Below, one piece after another: positions 23,873 to 32,819 of a DNA stretch of 64,000 bases; the first letter of the stretch is position 1; the number at the start of each line of letters is the position of its first letter. The stretch is from positions 310,001 to 374,000 of the forward strand of contig OZ007004.1 of NCBI GenBank assembly GCA_963931105.1. Reading direction: 5' to 3'. Made by a program: the position numbers and the translations under genes. The notes below the pieces were generated by a model. That model was not told where the DNA came from, made no database searches, and saw nothing but the letters and a program-made list of their open reading frames with translations. The stretch is from UMGS1590 sp900552455. Its GTDB lineage: Bacteria; Bacillota; Peptococcia; Peptococcales; Peptococcaceae.

Positions 23873-25477
23873 TTAGGATTCCTGATTCTGCAGTGGTTCG
23901 AAGCGCAGGTTTTCTGTACGATCTGGCTTTTCACCCTTCATGACGAGGGCGTTGCCGAGAAGCTCGTGCACGCCGCAGACTTCTACGCCTGGCACCCAGT
24001 AACGCATGAGTGGTGGCAGTGCGGCACGGTCGATGGCGCAGACGCAGGAGAGCATGTTGACGCCATACTTCTTGTTGACATATTTCACGGCGTTGGCGCG
24101 TGGGAAGCCGCCGCGCATACGCAGTTCCATGTCTTCTTCGGCGTTGAGGCCGGAGCCGGAGCCGCAGCAGAAGGTTTTTTCACGGATGGTGTCTTCCGGC
24201 ATTTCGTACCATTCGACGCAGTGGTCGAGGATGTAGCGTGGCTCGTCCAAGAGGCCCATCGCACGAGATGGGTTGCAGGAGTCATGATACGTGGCGATGA
24301 TGCCGGCGTTTCTGGATGGGTCGAGTTTGATCTTATTATGACGGATGATATCAGCGGTAAACTCGGTGACATGGATCATCTTCGTGGAACGGGCATTTTC
24401 AAAGACGGTGCCGGTGATTGGGTTCTTTGGCACTTCAAGGAAGTCTGCAGGACCGTTCATGGTGTCCATGTACTGATGGATGACGCGCCACATATGGCCG
24501 CACTCGCCGCCGATAATGAACTTGACGCCGAGGCGCTTGGCTTCTGCGTAGATCTTCTGGTTGAGGCGCTTCATCATCTCGTTGGAGGTGAAGAGACCGA
24601 AGTTACCACCCTCGGAGTTGAAGGTACTGACGGTGAAGTCGAGTCCGAGTTCGTGGAAGAGCATGAGCTGCCCCATGAGGGTGTAGTTCCCTGGGGTTGC
24701 GAAAATGTCCCCTGATGGTGGCACGTAGAGGATCTCTGCGCCCTTGCGGTTGTAGGTGAGGTCGAGGCGGACACCGGTGATGTCCTCGATGTCGTCGAGC
24801 ATCATGTCATAGCTGTCGACGATACCGTGTGGCTGGATGCCAAGGTGGTTCCCTTTCGAGAAGCAGTTGGAGACTGGTGTGATGACCCAGTCGATGTTGA
24901 GACCGACGAGGTTCAAGAGCTCGCGCACGAGCATGGTGATCTCGGCAGTGTCGATGCCGTATGGGCAGAATACGGAGCAGCGACGGCATTCAGAGCACTG
25001 GAAGAAATAGTAGAACCATTCTCTCAGCACGTCTTCGGTGAGCTCACGCGCACCAACCATTTTGCCCATGAGCTTGCCGGCGAGTGTGTATTCCTTACGG
25101 TACACGCTGCGCAGAAGCTCTGCACGCAGGACAGGCATGTTCTTTGGATCGCCGCTTCCGAGGAAGAAGTGACACTTGTCCGCACACGCACCACAGCGAA
25201 CACAGCAATCCATGAAGATTTTCAGTGAGCGGAAACGATCGAGACGGTCGTGCAGCCCCTGGAGGATGATCTCCTTCCAGTTTTCAGGCAGCTGCCAGTC
25301 GTCATCTGGCACACGCCACTCACGAGCGTTTGGGAGGCTGACATTAGCCGCACTTTCCGGTTTCCCGGCGTGGCAGTACATCCCTTCTCTAAACTCCACA
25401 GGTGTTTCCATCCAAGGAGTTTTCGGTGGGTTATAACTGATGTCCAGCAGCTCCGCAGGTTTTGGAAGTTTTGCCAT
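23873..25477 (-). CDS. dsrK: DsrK-like heterodisulfide-reductase-type catalytic subunit
   Basis: 534-residue cytoplasmic iron-sulfur subunit related to HdrD. Two 4Fe-4S motifs, CCVRCGACADKCHFF and CSECRRCSVFCPYG, precede two CCG-type domains; the conserved cysteines appear in GGECGHMWR, YHDSCNPSR, FCCGSGSG and CVCAID. In the DsrMKJOP complex DsrK is proposed to reduce the DsrC trisulfide/disulfide with electrons from DsrM. ATTTCATT... upstream gives a usable site 6 bases before ATG 25477. It is the first dsr gene here, directly after the RsbRD_N gene. Confidence 0.92.
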   Translation of the reverse strand: MAKLPKPAELLDISYNPPKTPWMETPVEFREGMYCHAGKPESAANVSLPNAREWRVPDDDWQLPENWKEIILQGLHDRLDRFRSLKIFMDCCVRCGACADKCHFFLGSGDPKNMPVLRAELLRSVYRKEYTLAGKLMGKMVGARELTEDVLREWFYYFFQCSECRRCSVFCPYGIDTAEITMLVRELLNLVGLNIDWVITPVSNCFSKGNHLGIQPHGIVDSYDMMLDDIEDITGVRLDLTYNRKGAEILYVPPSGDIFATPGNYTLMGQLMLFHELGLDFTVSTFNSEGGNFGLFTSNEMMKRLNQKIYAEAKRLGVKFIIGGECGHMWRVIHQYMDTMNGPADFLEVPKNPITGTVFENARSTKMIHVTEFTADIIRHNKIKLDPSRNAGIIATYHDSCNPSRAMGLLDEPRYILDHCVEWYEMPEDTIREKTFCCGSGSGLNAEEDMELRMRGGFPRANAVKYVNKKYGVNMLSCVCAIDRAALPPLMRYWVPGVEVCGVHELLGNALVMKGEKPDRTENLRFEPLQNQES

Positions 25478-25481
25478 TTCA

Positions 25482-26123
25482 TTACACCCCTTTTTCTATG
25501 TTGACCTGACACCCACTCGCGCAGGACGCACACGCTTCCGGTGCGCAGCCCTCTGCAGGAGAATCGGCGTCAAGTGAACTGCTACATTGCATAAAATCTT
25601 TCATATCCAGAGCCTGGTCAACAAGTTCGGCTCTGACCAGGATATCGTTGGTCTGTCTGATCTGATCCAAGCGCATCCTGTAAATCAATTCGCGGCTTTC
25701 ACTGTAGCTGTCAAACGCATAAAGCGACACAGTATCCAGATCGCTGTAGAAATCCAGCCATTCCTGAAACGGTACGCCTGCTTCAGCAAGTGCCTTGCCA
25801 CAGACCTGCTCCACGACCTGCTTGAGCGCCGGCACGAAGGATACTGCTTGGCTAGGCAGCACCTCCTGCACGGCTTTGATGCGCAGGATCATGTGTACGT
25901 GCTCATTCACAGTGTCTGCATCGGGTGCGTCAGACAACAGTGTATGCAGCAGCTTTTCCAGGCTGTGATATAAATTAGCGCCCACAGGATTTGTGAAGTC
26001 GCTATTGATTTTCTTGAAATACTTTCTTGCTTCGACTGGGTAGGCGTGCATCATCTGCTCGAACCAGCCGGCAAGGAGCTCGTTTTCATGGGCTCGTAAG
26101 ACCTCTTTTAATGAGTTTGCCAA
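25482..26123 (-). CDS. RsbRD_N-domain protein with cysteine-rich tail
   Basis: 213-residue soluble helical protein with the RsbRD N-terminal domain pattern (ADLLAGWFEQMM-like start, FTNPVGANLYHSLEKLL, then RIKAVQEVLPSQAVSFVPALK). Members of this family commonly sit beside dsrMKJOP genes; role unknown, sensing or assembly is suggested. The last 35 residues carry clustered cysteines (CAPEACASCASGC), unusual for the domain and suitable for a metal or iron-sulfur site. Start is TTG 26123, with GGAGGT 7 bases upstream; the longer frame from 26138 would start inside that site. Four bases separate it from dsrK. Confidence 0.8.
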   Translation of the reverse strand: MANSLKEVLRAHENELLAGWFEQMMHAYPVEARKYFKKINSDFTNPVGANLYHSLEKLLHTLLSDAPDADTVNEHVHMILRIKAVQEVLPSQAVSFVPALKQVVEQVCGKALAEAGVPFQEWLDFYSDLDTVSLYAFDSYSESRELIYRMRLDQIRQTNDILVRAELVDQALDMKDFMQCSSSLDADSPAEGCAPEACASCASGCQVNIEKGV

Positions 26124-26143
26124 AAAAAGGACCTCCAAACATA

Positions 26144-26938
26144 TTAAATGTAGCTATGCAGCCCCGGCAGCAGGTAGCTCACCCCGAACAGAGTGAAGAT
26201 GACTGCCACCAGGCCGACAACATTGACCCAGGCGACCTTTGTCTCCGACCATCCGCGCAGGCGCAGGTGGAGATAGACGGCGTAAATGAGCCAAGTGATG
26301 AGTGCCCAGGTTTCCTTCGGATCCCAGCTCCAGAAGGACCCCCACGCATATTCCGCCCAGACAGCGCCGGTGATGATGACGATGGTGAGCAGCGCCAGAC
26401 CGATGACGCAGGCGCGATATGCCCATTCGTTCAGCACGTCGGTGGTTGGCAGGTTTTTATATTTCTTTTTCCCGCCCATGAGCAGCATCACGGAGAAGAA
26501 GAAAGAAAAGAGAAATGTCGTGTAGGAAATGATCGCCGTGGATACGTGAAAATCCAGCCAATAGCTGCGGAGCGCCGGCGCCAGTGCCGTATCCTCAAGG
26601 CTGAAGCTGGTCATCCAGAGCCCCAGCGCGCAGGTGATCGGATAGGTAAGATAGCCAATCACAGCAAGTTTCTGACGGATGGTCATCACCGCCGACGCGC
26701 CGAGAATGAGCAGACAGAGCCAGAAGCTGAAATCCAGCCCGGACATGAACGGCAGCCGCCCCACAGCGACGATGCGGACGATGAGCGCCACAAAAGCGAT
26801 CACAGTCGTGACGATGGCAAGCCATTTCGTCACCGAAGTCTCGGCGATCTTATGACGATGCAGCAGCAGAAGCAGAAAGCTCCCGGCGCAGGAACCGACA
26901 ATCGCCCAGATAAGAAAATATTGTAAGGTTTCTAACAT
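26144..26938 (-). CDS. ccsA: CcsA/ResC-like cytochrome c maturation protein
   Basis: 264-residue membrane protein of System II cytochrome c biogenesis. Eight or so hydrophobic segments and the tryptophan-rich haem-handling motif WGSFWSWDPKETW, with flanking histidines (FHVSTAIISY). With Ccs1 it transports and attaches haem to CXXCH motifs outside the membrane. Its stop lies 20 bases before the RsbRD_N start and its ATG is 2 bases from the ccs1 stop. The evident client in this operon is the triheme DsrJ. Confidence 0.92.
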   Translation of the reverse strand: MLETLQYFLIWAIVGSCAGSFLLLLLHRHKIAETSVTKWLAIVTTVIAFVALIVRIVAVGRLPFMSGLDFSFWLCLLILGASAVMTIRQKLAVIGYLTYPITCALGLWMTSFSLEDTALAPALRSYWLDFHVSTAIISYTTFLFSFFFSVMLLMGGKKKYKNLPTTDVLNEWAYRACVIGLALLTIVIITGAVWAEYAWGSFWSWDPKETWALITWLIYAVYLHLRLRGWSETKVAWVNVVGLVAVIFTLFGVSYLLPGLHSYI

Positions 26939-26940
26939 GA

Positions 26941-28092
26941 TTATTGTTCATCCTCCTCGTCGGAAACACCGAAACTCGCCCGTTGCTTGCGGCGAAAGTA
27001 GGCGCTTTTGTTGATCACGCGCAGCGACACACGGCCGTCGGCGCTGACAAAGGCGTGCACCTCGCTGTAGCGGCCCAGCAGCATGAGCAGTGCGCCCAGA
27101 GAGGCAACGATGAAGCCGGCAAAGATCACCGGAATGGCATGGCTGTATTTGATCTCCAGCACAGTGGCCGAAAGCGGTTGAATGTATTCGATCGTCGTGT
27201 CATCGCCCACACTCACCGTCGTGCCCGGCTCAAAAGCATGGGTCGCGACAGGCTCGTTGTTGGCATCGAACACATAAAGCAGCGCAATGCCATCGGTCAT
27301 CGGCTCGATATCGACCGTGTAGTCACCAAGCGGGAAACGCTGGCTTTCCGGAATCGCATAATCGCCAGTCACCTCATCCGAACCTGCGATGTGGACAACG
27401 TACATATTGCGGTAAGCCATCTGGTAGATAGACAGACCATGATCCTTGTACGGATGGTTGACACGGGTGGTAACATCCGTCGCCACCTGTTCACCAGCCA
27501 GTGTCAGATCAAAGGTGGTGACCCAGTTTTCGATCTCGCCGCTTTCGTCATAATCGGTGGTGAAATCGCTCACCGTGATCACACCCTCGCCGGCACGCTC
27601 GGCCACCGCTGTCGGCAGCGGCTGCGATTCGCCGGGAGCGAGCATCAGCTGCCCCGTCACCGCGAAGCTCGACAGGAAGGCACCGATGATGATGATGAGC
27701 AATCCCACATGCAGAATATGCGGTGCAAAGAGCTGCGGCACATTTTGCCGCGCCAGGATGTAAAGACCGTCCTCGGTCTCATGGTAAGACTGTTTCCGGT
27801 AGCGGTTCTTTTCCAAGGCCACAAAAAATGCGCCCTTGTCCAGGCTTGATGCTTTGAGATAACGCTCCGCACCCACCAGCGAGTCCGCGCCGCGGCGCAG
27901 CTGGCGCGCCAGCTTTGGCCACAGCTGCACGCTGCAGGTCAGGAGATTGATAAAGAATGCCGCCGCGATCAGGCGAAACGGCCAGGATTGATACATCTCC
28001 GGCAGATCATAGAGCGTCGCTGCCACAGAAAGCCCGGCCAGCGCCGCGATCAGGATCACCGCGAGACGAACAGATGAAATAAATTTAAGCAT
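26941..28092 (-). CDS. ccs1: Ccs1/ResB-like cytochrome c maturation protein
   Basis: 383-residue ResB-family membrane protein, partner of CcsA. Membrane segments at about 5-25, 40-60 and 125-145 precede a large outside domain, and a last segment (about 325-347) is followed by a charged tail. Typical features: SSVRLAVILIAALAGLSVAATLY and the haem-region HILHVGLLIIIIGAF. ATG 28092 has GGAGG 6 bases upstream; a longer frame to 28161 lacks a ribosome binding site. First gene of the ccs-dsr operon, about 100 bases after a good promoter. Confidence 0.9.
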   Translation of the reverse strand: MLKFISSVRLAVILIAALAGLSVAATLYDLPEMYQSWPFRLIAAAFFINLLTCSVQLWPKLARQLRRGADSLVGAERYLKASSLDKGAFFVALEKNRYRKQSYHETEDGLYILARQNVPQLFAPHILHVGLLIIIIGAFLSSFAVTGQLMLAPGESQPLPTAVAERAGEGVITVSDFTTDYDESGEIENWVTTFDLTLAGEQVATDVTTRVNHPYKDHGLSIYQMAYRNMYVVHIAGSDEVTGDYAIPESQRFPLGDYTVDIEPMTDGIALLYVFDANNEPVATHAFEPGTTVSVGDDTTIEYIQPLSATVLEIKYSHAIPVIFAGFIVASLGALLMLLGRYSEVHAFVSADGRVSLRVINKSAYFRRKQRASFGVSDEEDEQ

Positions 28093-28192
28093 GGCTTCCT
28101 CCGTGCAGCTTGTGATAAATTTCCCTTTTCGTACGGGTTCCATGAGGAAAAAACGCCGCACTTTTTAAACTATTACAAGCTACACCATCTTC

Positions 28193-28222
28193 ATTATAAC
28201 AGAGTTTCCCCACAATCTTCAA
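28193..28222 (-). promoter_or_regulatory. Promoter of the ccs-dsr operon
   Basis: TTGAAG (28217-28222) and TATAAT (28193-28198) with an 18-base spacer on the minus strand, about 100 bases before ccs1. An inverted repeat AGAGTTT (28201-28207) / AAACTCT (28232-28238) brackets the -35 element and could be an operator. Confidence 0.6.
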
Positions 28223-28358
28223 CTTTTTCACAAACTCTCCAGGATTTTACGAACAAGATTTCTCAATCTGATGGATAAGGGATTTTTTTAGTAATGATGC
28301 AGCGCGCATTATGCGGAGAGCGCCTGTCCAGAAAATGCGCCAGCGTTGTAAAAAGCGG

Positions 28359-28391
28359 AAAAAAAGCACCTGCGATCGCTCTTGCAGGTGT
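28359..28391 (-). terminator. Terminator of the chelatase gene
   Basis: Stem gcacctgc/gcaggtgt (28366-28373, 28384-28391) with a T run on the minus strand, directly after the stop at 28396. Confidence 0.85.
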
Positions 28392-28395
28392 TGTT

Positions 28396-28776
28396 TTATA
28401 CATTCTCGCTGGACGCAATGCGCGCCTGAATGATCTCGCACAGCAATGGGTCGGCGCCAATCGGCCCGGTTGTGATAAGATTCACATTGGGATGGCGCTC
28501 CGCCATCACCGCCATGCGCGCTGGCAGATCCCTGGCAATGTGGTGTCCGAAAGAAAGAAACAGCGGCACCACGAGGATTTTCTGCAAACCCTCGGCGATC
28601 ATCGCCTCCAGTACATCCTCCAGCCGCGGCGCAGCGATTTCCGCAAAGCCGTAGCGCACCACATATTCCGGATGCGCCGTCTGGTAGCGCGCCGCCGTTT
28701 CTGCGATCACAGCCAGCCCCTGCGGATAGCGGCTGCCGTGCCCGAGCACCACCACCCCCGTGCGCTCACTGCACAT
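28396..28776 (-). CDS. CbiX/SirB-type sirohydrochlorin chelatase (single domain)
   Basis: 126-residue single-domain class II chelatase that inserts iron or cobalt into sirohydrochlorin (sirohaem or cobalamin route). N-terminal metal-site motif VVVLGHGSR and a second conserved region PLFLSFGHHIARD with the paired histidines. Starts at ATG 28776, inside the last codons of the preceding PspC gene, with GGAGG about 8 bases upstream. Close to the dsr operon, where sirohaem for sulfite reductase is needed; that link is inference. Cobalt versus iron cannot be decided. Confidence 0.85.
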   Translation of the reverse strand: MCSERTGVVVLGHGSRYPQGLAVIAETAARYQTAHPEYVVRYGFAEIAAPRLEDVLEAMIAEGLQKILVVPLFLSFGHHIARDLPARMAVMAERHPNVNLITTGPIGADPLLCEIIQARIASSENV

Positions 28777-28990
28777 CGATGGAAGCCTCCGCCTCGCGCT
28801 CTGCCGCAGGAACGATCCAGGCCAACAGCACATACGCGGCGATCACGATGAGATGGTTAAACGGCGGCACCAGCGCCATCGCCAGCCATGCCAGCCGCAC
28901 GTAGCTCGCATCCACGCCGATGAAGCGTGCCATGCCGGCGCAGACGCCTGTGAGTTTTCTGCCCTTTTTTGCCCGGCGCAATTTTTCCAT
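28766..28990 (-). CDS. PspC-domain membrane protein (74 aa)
   Basis: Short PspC-domain protein: RRAKKGRKLTGVCAGMARFIGVDASYVRLAW followed by one hydrophobic segment (about 40-62). PspC proteins take part in envelope-stress responses; in Bacillota short versions without other psp genes are common and of unknown role. Overlaps the chelatase gene by 11 bases, an odd partner. A second, longer PspC protein lies at 45372. Confidence 0.85.
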   Translation of the reverse strand: MEKLRRAKKGRKLTGVCAGMARFIGVDASYVRLAWLAMALVPPFNHLIVIAAYVLLAWIVPAAEREAEASIDVQ

Positions 28991-29096
28991 AACCGAATCC
29001 CTCCGTCTCCCGCGCTGCTTGAGAATTTGTCTGAAAGCGTGTAAAATACAAGCACCTACTCATTGTAAACCATTCACAAAGGAGAGACAAGACCAT

Positions 29097-29552
29097 ATGC
29101 GCATTTTTCTCATCATCCTCTCACTCCTCGCCGCCGGCGCCTGCCTGTTTTTGGATGTGCTCGGCTACAACGGCACCCTCTCGTGGCTGCAGTTCATTCT
29201 CATCACCGCCGCTGTGGAGCTGTTGCTCTGTCTGCTGCTCGGTCATTTCATGCACCGCACCTACGCCAACCGCAAGCGCGCGAAAGCCCAGGCGCAGGAA
29301 CTGACCAACGCGCAGGCCGCTTTGCAGCTCGCCCAGCAGGAAGCGCGCAGCGCCAGAGAAACTGCCGCCGCAGCCACAGCCGCTCGCGACGACGCCCTCG
29401 CCCGTGCCCAGGCCGCCAGCGCCCGGCAAACCGCCCCTGCGCCAGCCAGCCAGCAGTACGAGCCCCAGGCCACCCAGCCCCTGCCAACCGCCAGCACCGA
29501 CCAGACCGATCCCCTCGGCACCACCACCCTGTATCGCTCACCGCTTGCCTGA
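29097..29552 (+). CDS. Membrane protein with coiled-coil tail
   Basis: 151 residues: two membrane segments (about 3-22 and 30-52) and a long Ala/Gln/Glu/Arg-rich coiled coil (about 55-110) followed by a Pro/Gln/Thr-rich end. Looks like a LapA/YtxH-type small membrane protein, but I cannot name it. AAGGAGAG precedes ATG 29097 by 10 bases. Single gene, ended by the terminator at 29564. Confidence 0.75.
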   Translation: MRIFLIILSLLAAGACLFLDVLGYNGTLSWLQFILITAAVELLLCLLLGHFMHRTYANRKRAKAQAQELTNAQAALQLAQQEARSARETAAAATAARDDALARAQAASARQTAPAPASQQYEPQATQPLPTASTDQTDPLGTTTLYRSPLA

Positions 29553-29563
29553 GCGCATAGACA

Positions 29564-29610
29564 ACAACACCCTGCAAGGCCCACAGCCCTGCAGGGTGTT
29601 GTCTTATTTT
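29564..29610 (+). terminator. Terminator
   Basis: Thirteen-base perfect stem (acaacaccctgca with tgcagggtgttgt, 29590-29602) then CTTATTTT. Confidence 0.9.
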
Positions 29611-29692
29611 GGCGAGCATGTATCAATACGGTAGAGTGAGCGAGCACCAGCGGCGCTCACGCACAGACGTTTTCGAGGAATCTTTCGAGGAT

Positions 29693-29951
29693 CCCTTCGG
29701 GACTAGCTCCGCTTCGCTCCGCGTCGTCGCCGCTACCTGGGTGCGCGCCCTTTCAGGACTAGCGCATGACAACCTCATTTATTTTCTAAGCTTTCAGCTG
29801 TGAGAAAACGTTGAAAAACAGCCGCCGTTTGTGCGCGCGTCGTGGCAGCCTGTGGCTGGAGCTGGTCGTCGGTGACGCCTGCGAGCAATCCTTCGGCAAC
29901 AGCCCACGAGACGGCATCCTCTGCCTCCCTTCGGGACTAGCTCGGAGCAGC
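29693..29951 (+). repeat. Pair of 17-bp direct repeats
   Basis: cccttcgggactagctc occurs at 29693-29709 and again at 29935-29951, flanking the decayed SLH fragment; a similar inverted version (gagctagtcctggaaggg) occurs at 59627-59644. Confidence 0.7.
29775..29934 (-). pseudogene. Remnant of an S-layer homology domain
   Basis: On the minus strand the frame reads SWAVAEGLLAGVTDD, then TTRAQTAAVFQRFLTAE and a stop at 29775-29777. This aligns residue by residue with the last SLH repeat of the intact neighbour (SWAVAEGLLTGVTDD, HATRAQVAAILQRFLSE). No start codon or earlier repeats remain, so it is the 3' stump of a duplicated gene. It is bracketed by the 17-bp repeat. Confidence 0.85.
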
Positions 29952-29975
29952 GTTTGATCTCACTGACCACTTCCA

Positions 29976-32819
29976 TTACTCAGAGAGAAAACGCTGCAAT
30001 ATGGCAGCCACTTGGGCTCGCGTCGCATGCACTTGTGGTGCTATAGTATCGTCCGTGACACCTGTCAACAATCCTTCTGCTACGGCCCACGATAGTACAT
30101 CATTCGCCCAGCTTGAGATGTTCTCTGCATCGCTGTAATGCGACAGGTCGGCGCGGGCTGTGGTGTCCTGTCCTTTATACTGGGCATACTTCATGAGCAT
30201 GGCAGCGAGCTGTTCGCGGGTGATCGGATCGTTTGGCGCGAAGGTGTCGTCGCCGAATCCGCCGACGATGCCTTCGCTGGCCGCCCAGTTCACAGCGGTG
30301 GCGTACCAGTCATCGGCGGCGACGTCGGTGAAGCCTGCGCTCTCAGCGCTGGTGACATTTTCCAGCCGCGCCAGCATGGCGACGATCATGGCGCGGGTGG
30401 TGGTGGCTTCCGGCGCAAATGCTGTGTCAGAAACGCCGGTCATGAGGCCATTATCGTAGACGTACTGGATGGCGGCCTGGGCCCAGTGGTTGGCTGGCAC
30501 ATCGGTGAAGATCTCGCTGACGTCGGTAGATGGGTCTTCTGGATTCGTCCAGTTAGGATCTTCGGCGAAGGTCGCTGTGATCGCCACATCGCCGGATGGC
30601 ATGGTAAAGGTGTAGGTGCCGTCGCCGTTATCGGTCAGTGCCACATCTTTGCCGCCGCTTGTGACGGTGAGATCATCCAGCAGATAGGCTTCGTCTGGCG
30701 AAACGGTGATGGTTACCTGATCGCCCTCGGTGGCGTAACGGTCCACATCGATGGTGCCGTTCTCGCCCACATCGCTGACAATCTCGTAGCTGTATTTGCC
30801 GGTGTATGGTGGCTCGTAAGAGCGTACCGTCAGCGTCGCAGCGCTGCTGGTCGTTTCGCCGCCGTTGCCGGTCACGATGCAGCGGTATTGGTTGCCGCTC
30901 ATCGCTGTGGTGGTGCGGTCGATGGTATAGCTGGCGTCGGTCGCGCCGGTGATAGCACTCCAACCGTTGCCGCTGTTAATCTGCCACTGGTAGCGGAGAT
31001 TGTCGCCAGTGGCGGTGACGCTAAATGTCGCGCTCTGCCCTTCGGTGACGCTGACGCTCTGCGGTTGGGTGGTGATGGTCGTGGCAGTGTGAACGATCAC
31101 GGTGCAGGTCGCAGTCTTGCTGCCATCCTCTGTAGTGACAGTGATGGTCGCTTCGCCGGGAGCGACAGCAGTGACTTTACCGCTCTCATCTACCGTGGCA
31201 ACAGTGCTGTCATTGCTGCTCCAGGTCACAGCTTTGTTGGTAGCGTTGTCTGGCAACACCGTGGCAGTGAGAGTTTCGCTCGTGCCCACGGTCAAAGTTG
31301 TGCTGGCTTTATTCAGCGAAACGCCGGTGACTGGAACCGTCGTTGGCGCGTTGACCGTGACAGTACAGGTGGCTTTTTCTCCGCTACCGTCCGCAGCGGT
31401 GGCGGTGATGTTGGCGCTGCCTTGGGCAGCGGCGGTCACTTTGCCGTCCTCCACCGTTGCAACATTTTCATTATCGCTGCTCCACGTCACATTTTGATTG
31501 GTGGCATTGCTCGGCGTGATGGTGGCGGTGAGGATTGCTGTGCTGCCCACATCAAGGGTCAAGCTACTCTTATCCAACCCAACTTTAATGACTTTGTAAA
31601 TCACGCTATTTCCCAAATCTTCCGCAAGGCCCTCGTCCAGTGTGCCGCCGTCCACGATCACATTGTGGCTACCTGCGCTCAGGCTGGCGTTTTCAGCCAG
31701 CGTCAGGCTCTCACCCTCACCGATCTCAAAATCCTCCTGCAATTCCATATGACCATATACAATGCCCTCCCCTTTGCTCATATAAATGCCGCCGGAGGAC
31801 GTGTTATATTGAATTTGGGCGCTAAGCCCCGTTGCATGTGCAAGGCGATTTGTCCGAACCACGCTGTTGTCGGCAATCCTCAAATACCGGTGATCATCTG
31901 GTGGGACGCTACCATCTAATTTATCATAGTAAATTCCAGCAGATGATCCACCATCGGCAGTGAGATTACCGTCCTGTACTGTCAAAATTGCCTCTCCGGC
32001 AGCAGGAGCAACCAGTGTCACAGCTGTTGTTTGCGTGCAGTTAGAAATGACATTGGCACCTCCTTCAATGGTCAAGTAACTTCCGTTTGTCGATTCCATC
32101 GGTCCGCTTTGCACGAAAATTCCGCCAGCACCCCCACTTCCTGTACCTGTCGTAGTGAGTGTCCCTTCGCCGGTGATGGTTAAAGATGCATTGTTATTTT
32201 CAGCATACACCTGTATGGGAACACCACCTGTTAAGTAGTTTTCACCCTTCAACACAATTTTTAAAGACGCCTCCGAATCTGTTGTTTGTAAGCTAAGGGT
32301 GTCTTCCATACCCGAGCCTCCCTCAATTGAAACATTATTCAATGTAAGGGTAGCGGTGCTGGCATCATAGTAGAACTGACCGCTGGCAGCCTCTGTGCCG
32401 TCGACCTTTGTCCAAGTGTCATTTTGGTTTTCATAGCAGCCGCTTTCTGTGATTTGCTGACCGCCTATATACAGTTCAATTTCCCCCGCAGTCAGCGCCG
32501 TAACGGGCAGCGCGTTGGACGGGGTAGCAGGCTGGGCTTCCAATCCCTCGCAGGCGGTCAAATCCGCTTCCTCGGCCCCACACACCGGACAATCTCCGTT
32601 GATGTTGTCCCCGGTGCAAAAGGTTTCGCAGGTACATTCTTCCGGCTGCGCGTCAGACGGGGTTGCCATGCTGTCGCCACCGGCATTGTTCTGCTGAGTC
32701 ACCATGCTTTGTGCTGATGGTATCCCGCTGTCCGCAGCCCCTGCGGCAAAGACCGGTGCCGGAAGCAGGGTCAGCAGCAGGCAAAGGCTCAGAAGCGTTG
32801 CTGTCAATCGTTTTTTCAT
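29976..32819 (-). CDS. S-layer homology surface protein with Ig-like domains
   Basis: 947-residue exported protein. Signal peptide 1-26 (KKRLTATLLSLCLLLTLLP, ending VFAAG). A cysteine-rich segment (about 60-90, ECTCETFCTG...CPVCG) is followed by a beta-helix-like region rich in LTLNNVSIEGG/LTITGEG repeats. Then two bacterial Ig-like Big_2 domains (NVTWSSDNENVATVEDGKV; AVTWSSNDSTVATVDESGK), an immunoglobulin-type domain (YRCIVTGNGGETTSSAA), a beta domain with FTMPSGDVAITATF, and three C-terminal SLH repeats that bind the cell wall or S-layer sugar. Likely a surface structural or adhesive protein. A 3' stump of a paralogue lies just downstream. Confidence 0.93.
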   Translation of the reverse strand: MKKRLTATLLSLCLLLTLLPAPVFAAGAADSGIPSAQSMVTQQNNAGGDSMATPSDAQPEECTCETFCTGDNINGDCPVCGAEEADLTACEGLEAQPATPSNALPVTALTAGEIELYIGGQQITESGCYENQNDTWTKVDGTEAASGQFYYDASTATLTLNNVSIEGGSGMEDTLSLQTTDSEASLKIVLKGENYLTGGVPIQVYAENNNASLTITGEGTLTTTGTGSGGAGGIFVQSGPMESTNGSYLTIEGGANVISNCTQTTAVTLVAPAAGEAILTVQDGNLTADGGSSAGIYYDKLDGSVPPDDHRYLRIADNSVVRTNRLAHATGLSAQIQYNTSSGGIYMSKGEGIVYGHMELQEDFEIGEGESLTLAENASLSAGSHNVIVDGGTLDEGLAEDLGNSVIYKVIKVGLDKSSLTLDVGSTAILTATITPSNATNQNVTWSSDNENVATVEDGKVTAAAQGSANITATAADGSGEKATCTVTVNAPTTVPVTGVSLNKASTTLTVGTSETLTATVLPDNATNKAVTWSSNDSTVATVDESGKVTAVAPGEATITVTTEDGSKTATCTVIVHTATTITTQPQSVSVTEGQSATFSVTATGDNLRYQWQINSGNGWSAITGATDASYTIDRTTTAMSGNQYRCIVTGNGGETTSSAATLTVRSYEPPYTGKYSYEIVSDVGENGTIDVDRYATEGDQVTITVSPDEAYLLDDLTVTSGGKDVALTDNGDGTYTFTMPSGDVAITATFAEDPNWTNPEDPSTDVSEIFTDVPANHWAQAAIQYVYDNGLMTGVSDTAFAPEATTTRAMIVAMLARLENVTSAESAGFTDVAADDWYATAVNWAASEGIVGGFGDDTFAPNDPITREQLAAMLMKYAQYKGQDTTARADLSHYSDAENISSWANDVLSWAVAEGLLTGVTDDTIAPQVHATRAQVAAILQRFLSE

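Noticed and set aside
25482..26123. TorD/DmsD-type chaperone before dsrK
   Set aside because: Helical and beside a redox operon, but the NPVG and AVQ-x-x-PSQA patterns fit RsbRD_N better and the TorD motifs are absent.
30138..31919. 593-codon open frame on the plus strand opposite the SLH gene
   Set aside because: Exact antisense of a well-supported SLH/Big_2 protein; composition (Gly/Val/Ala/His) is that of a GC-rich shadow and it lacks a ribosome site.
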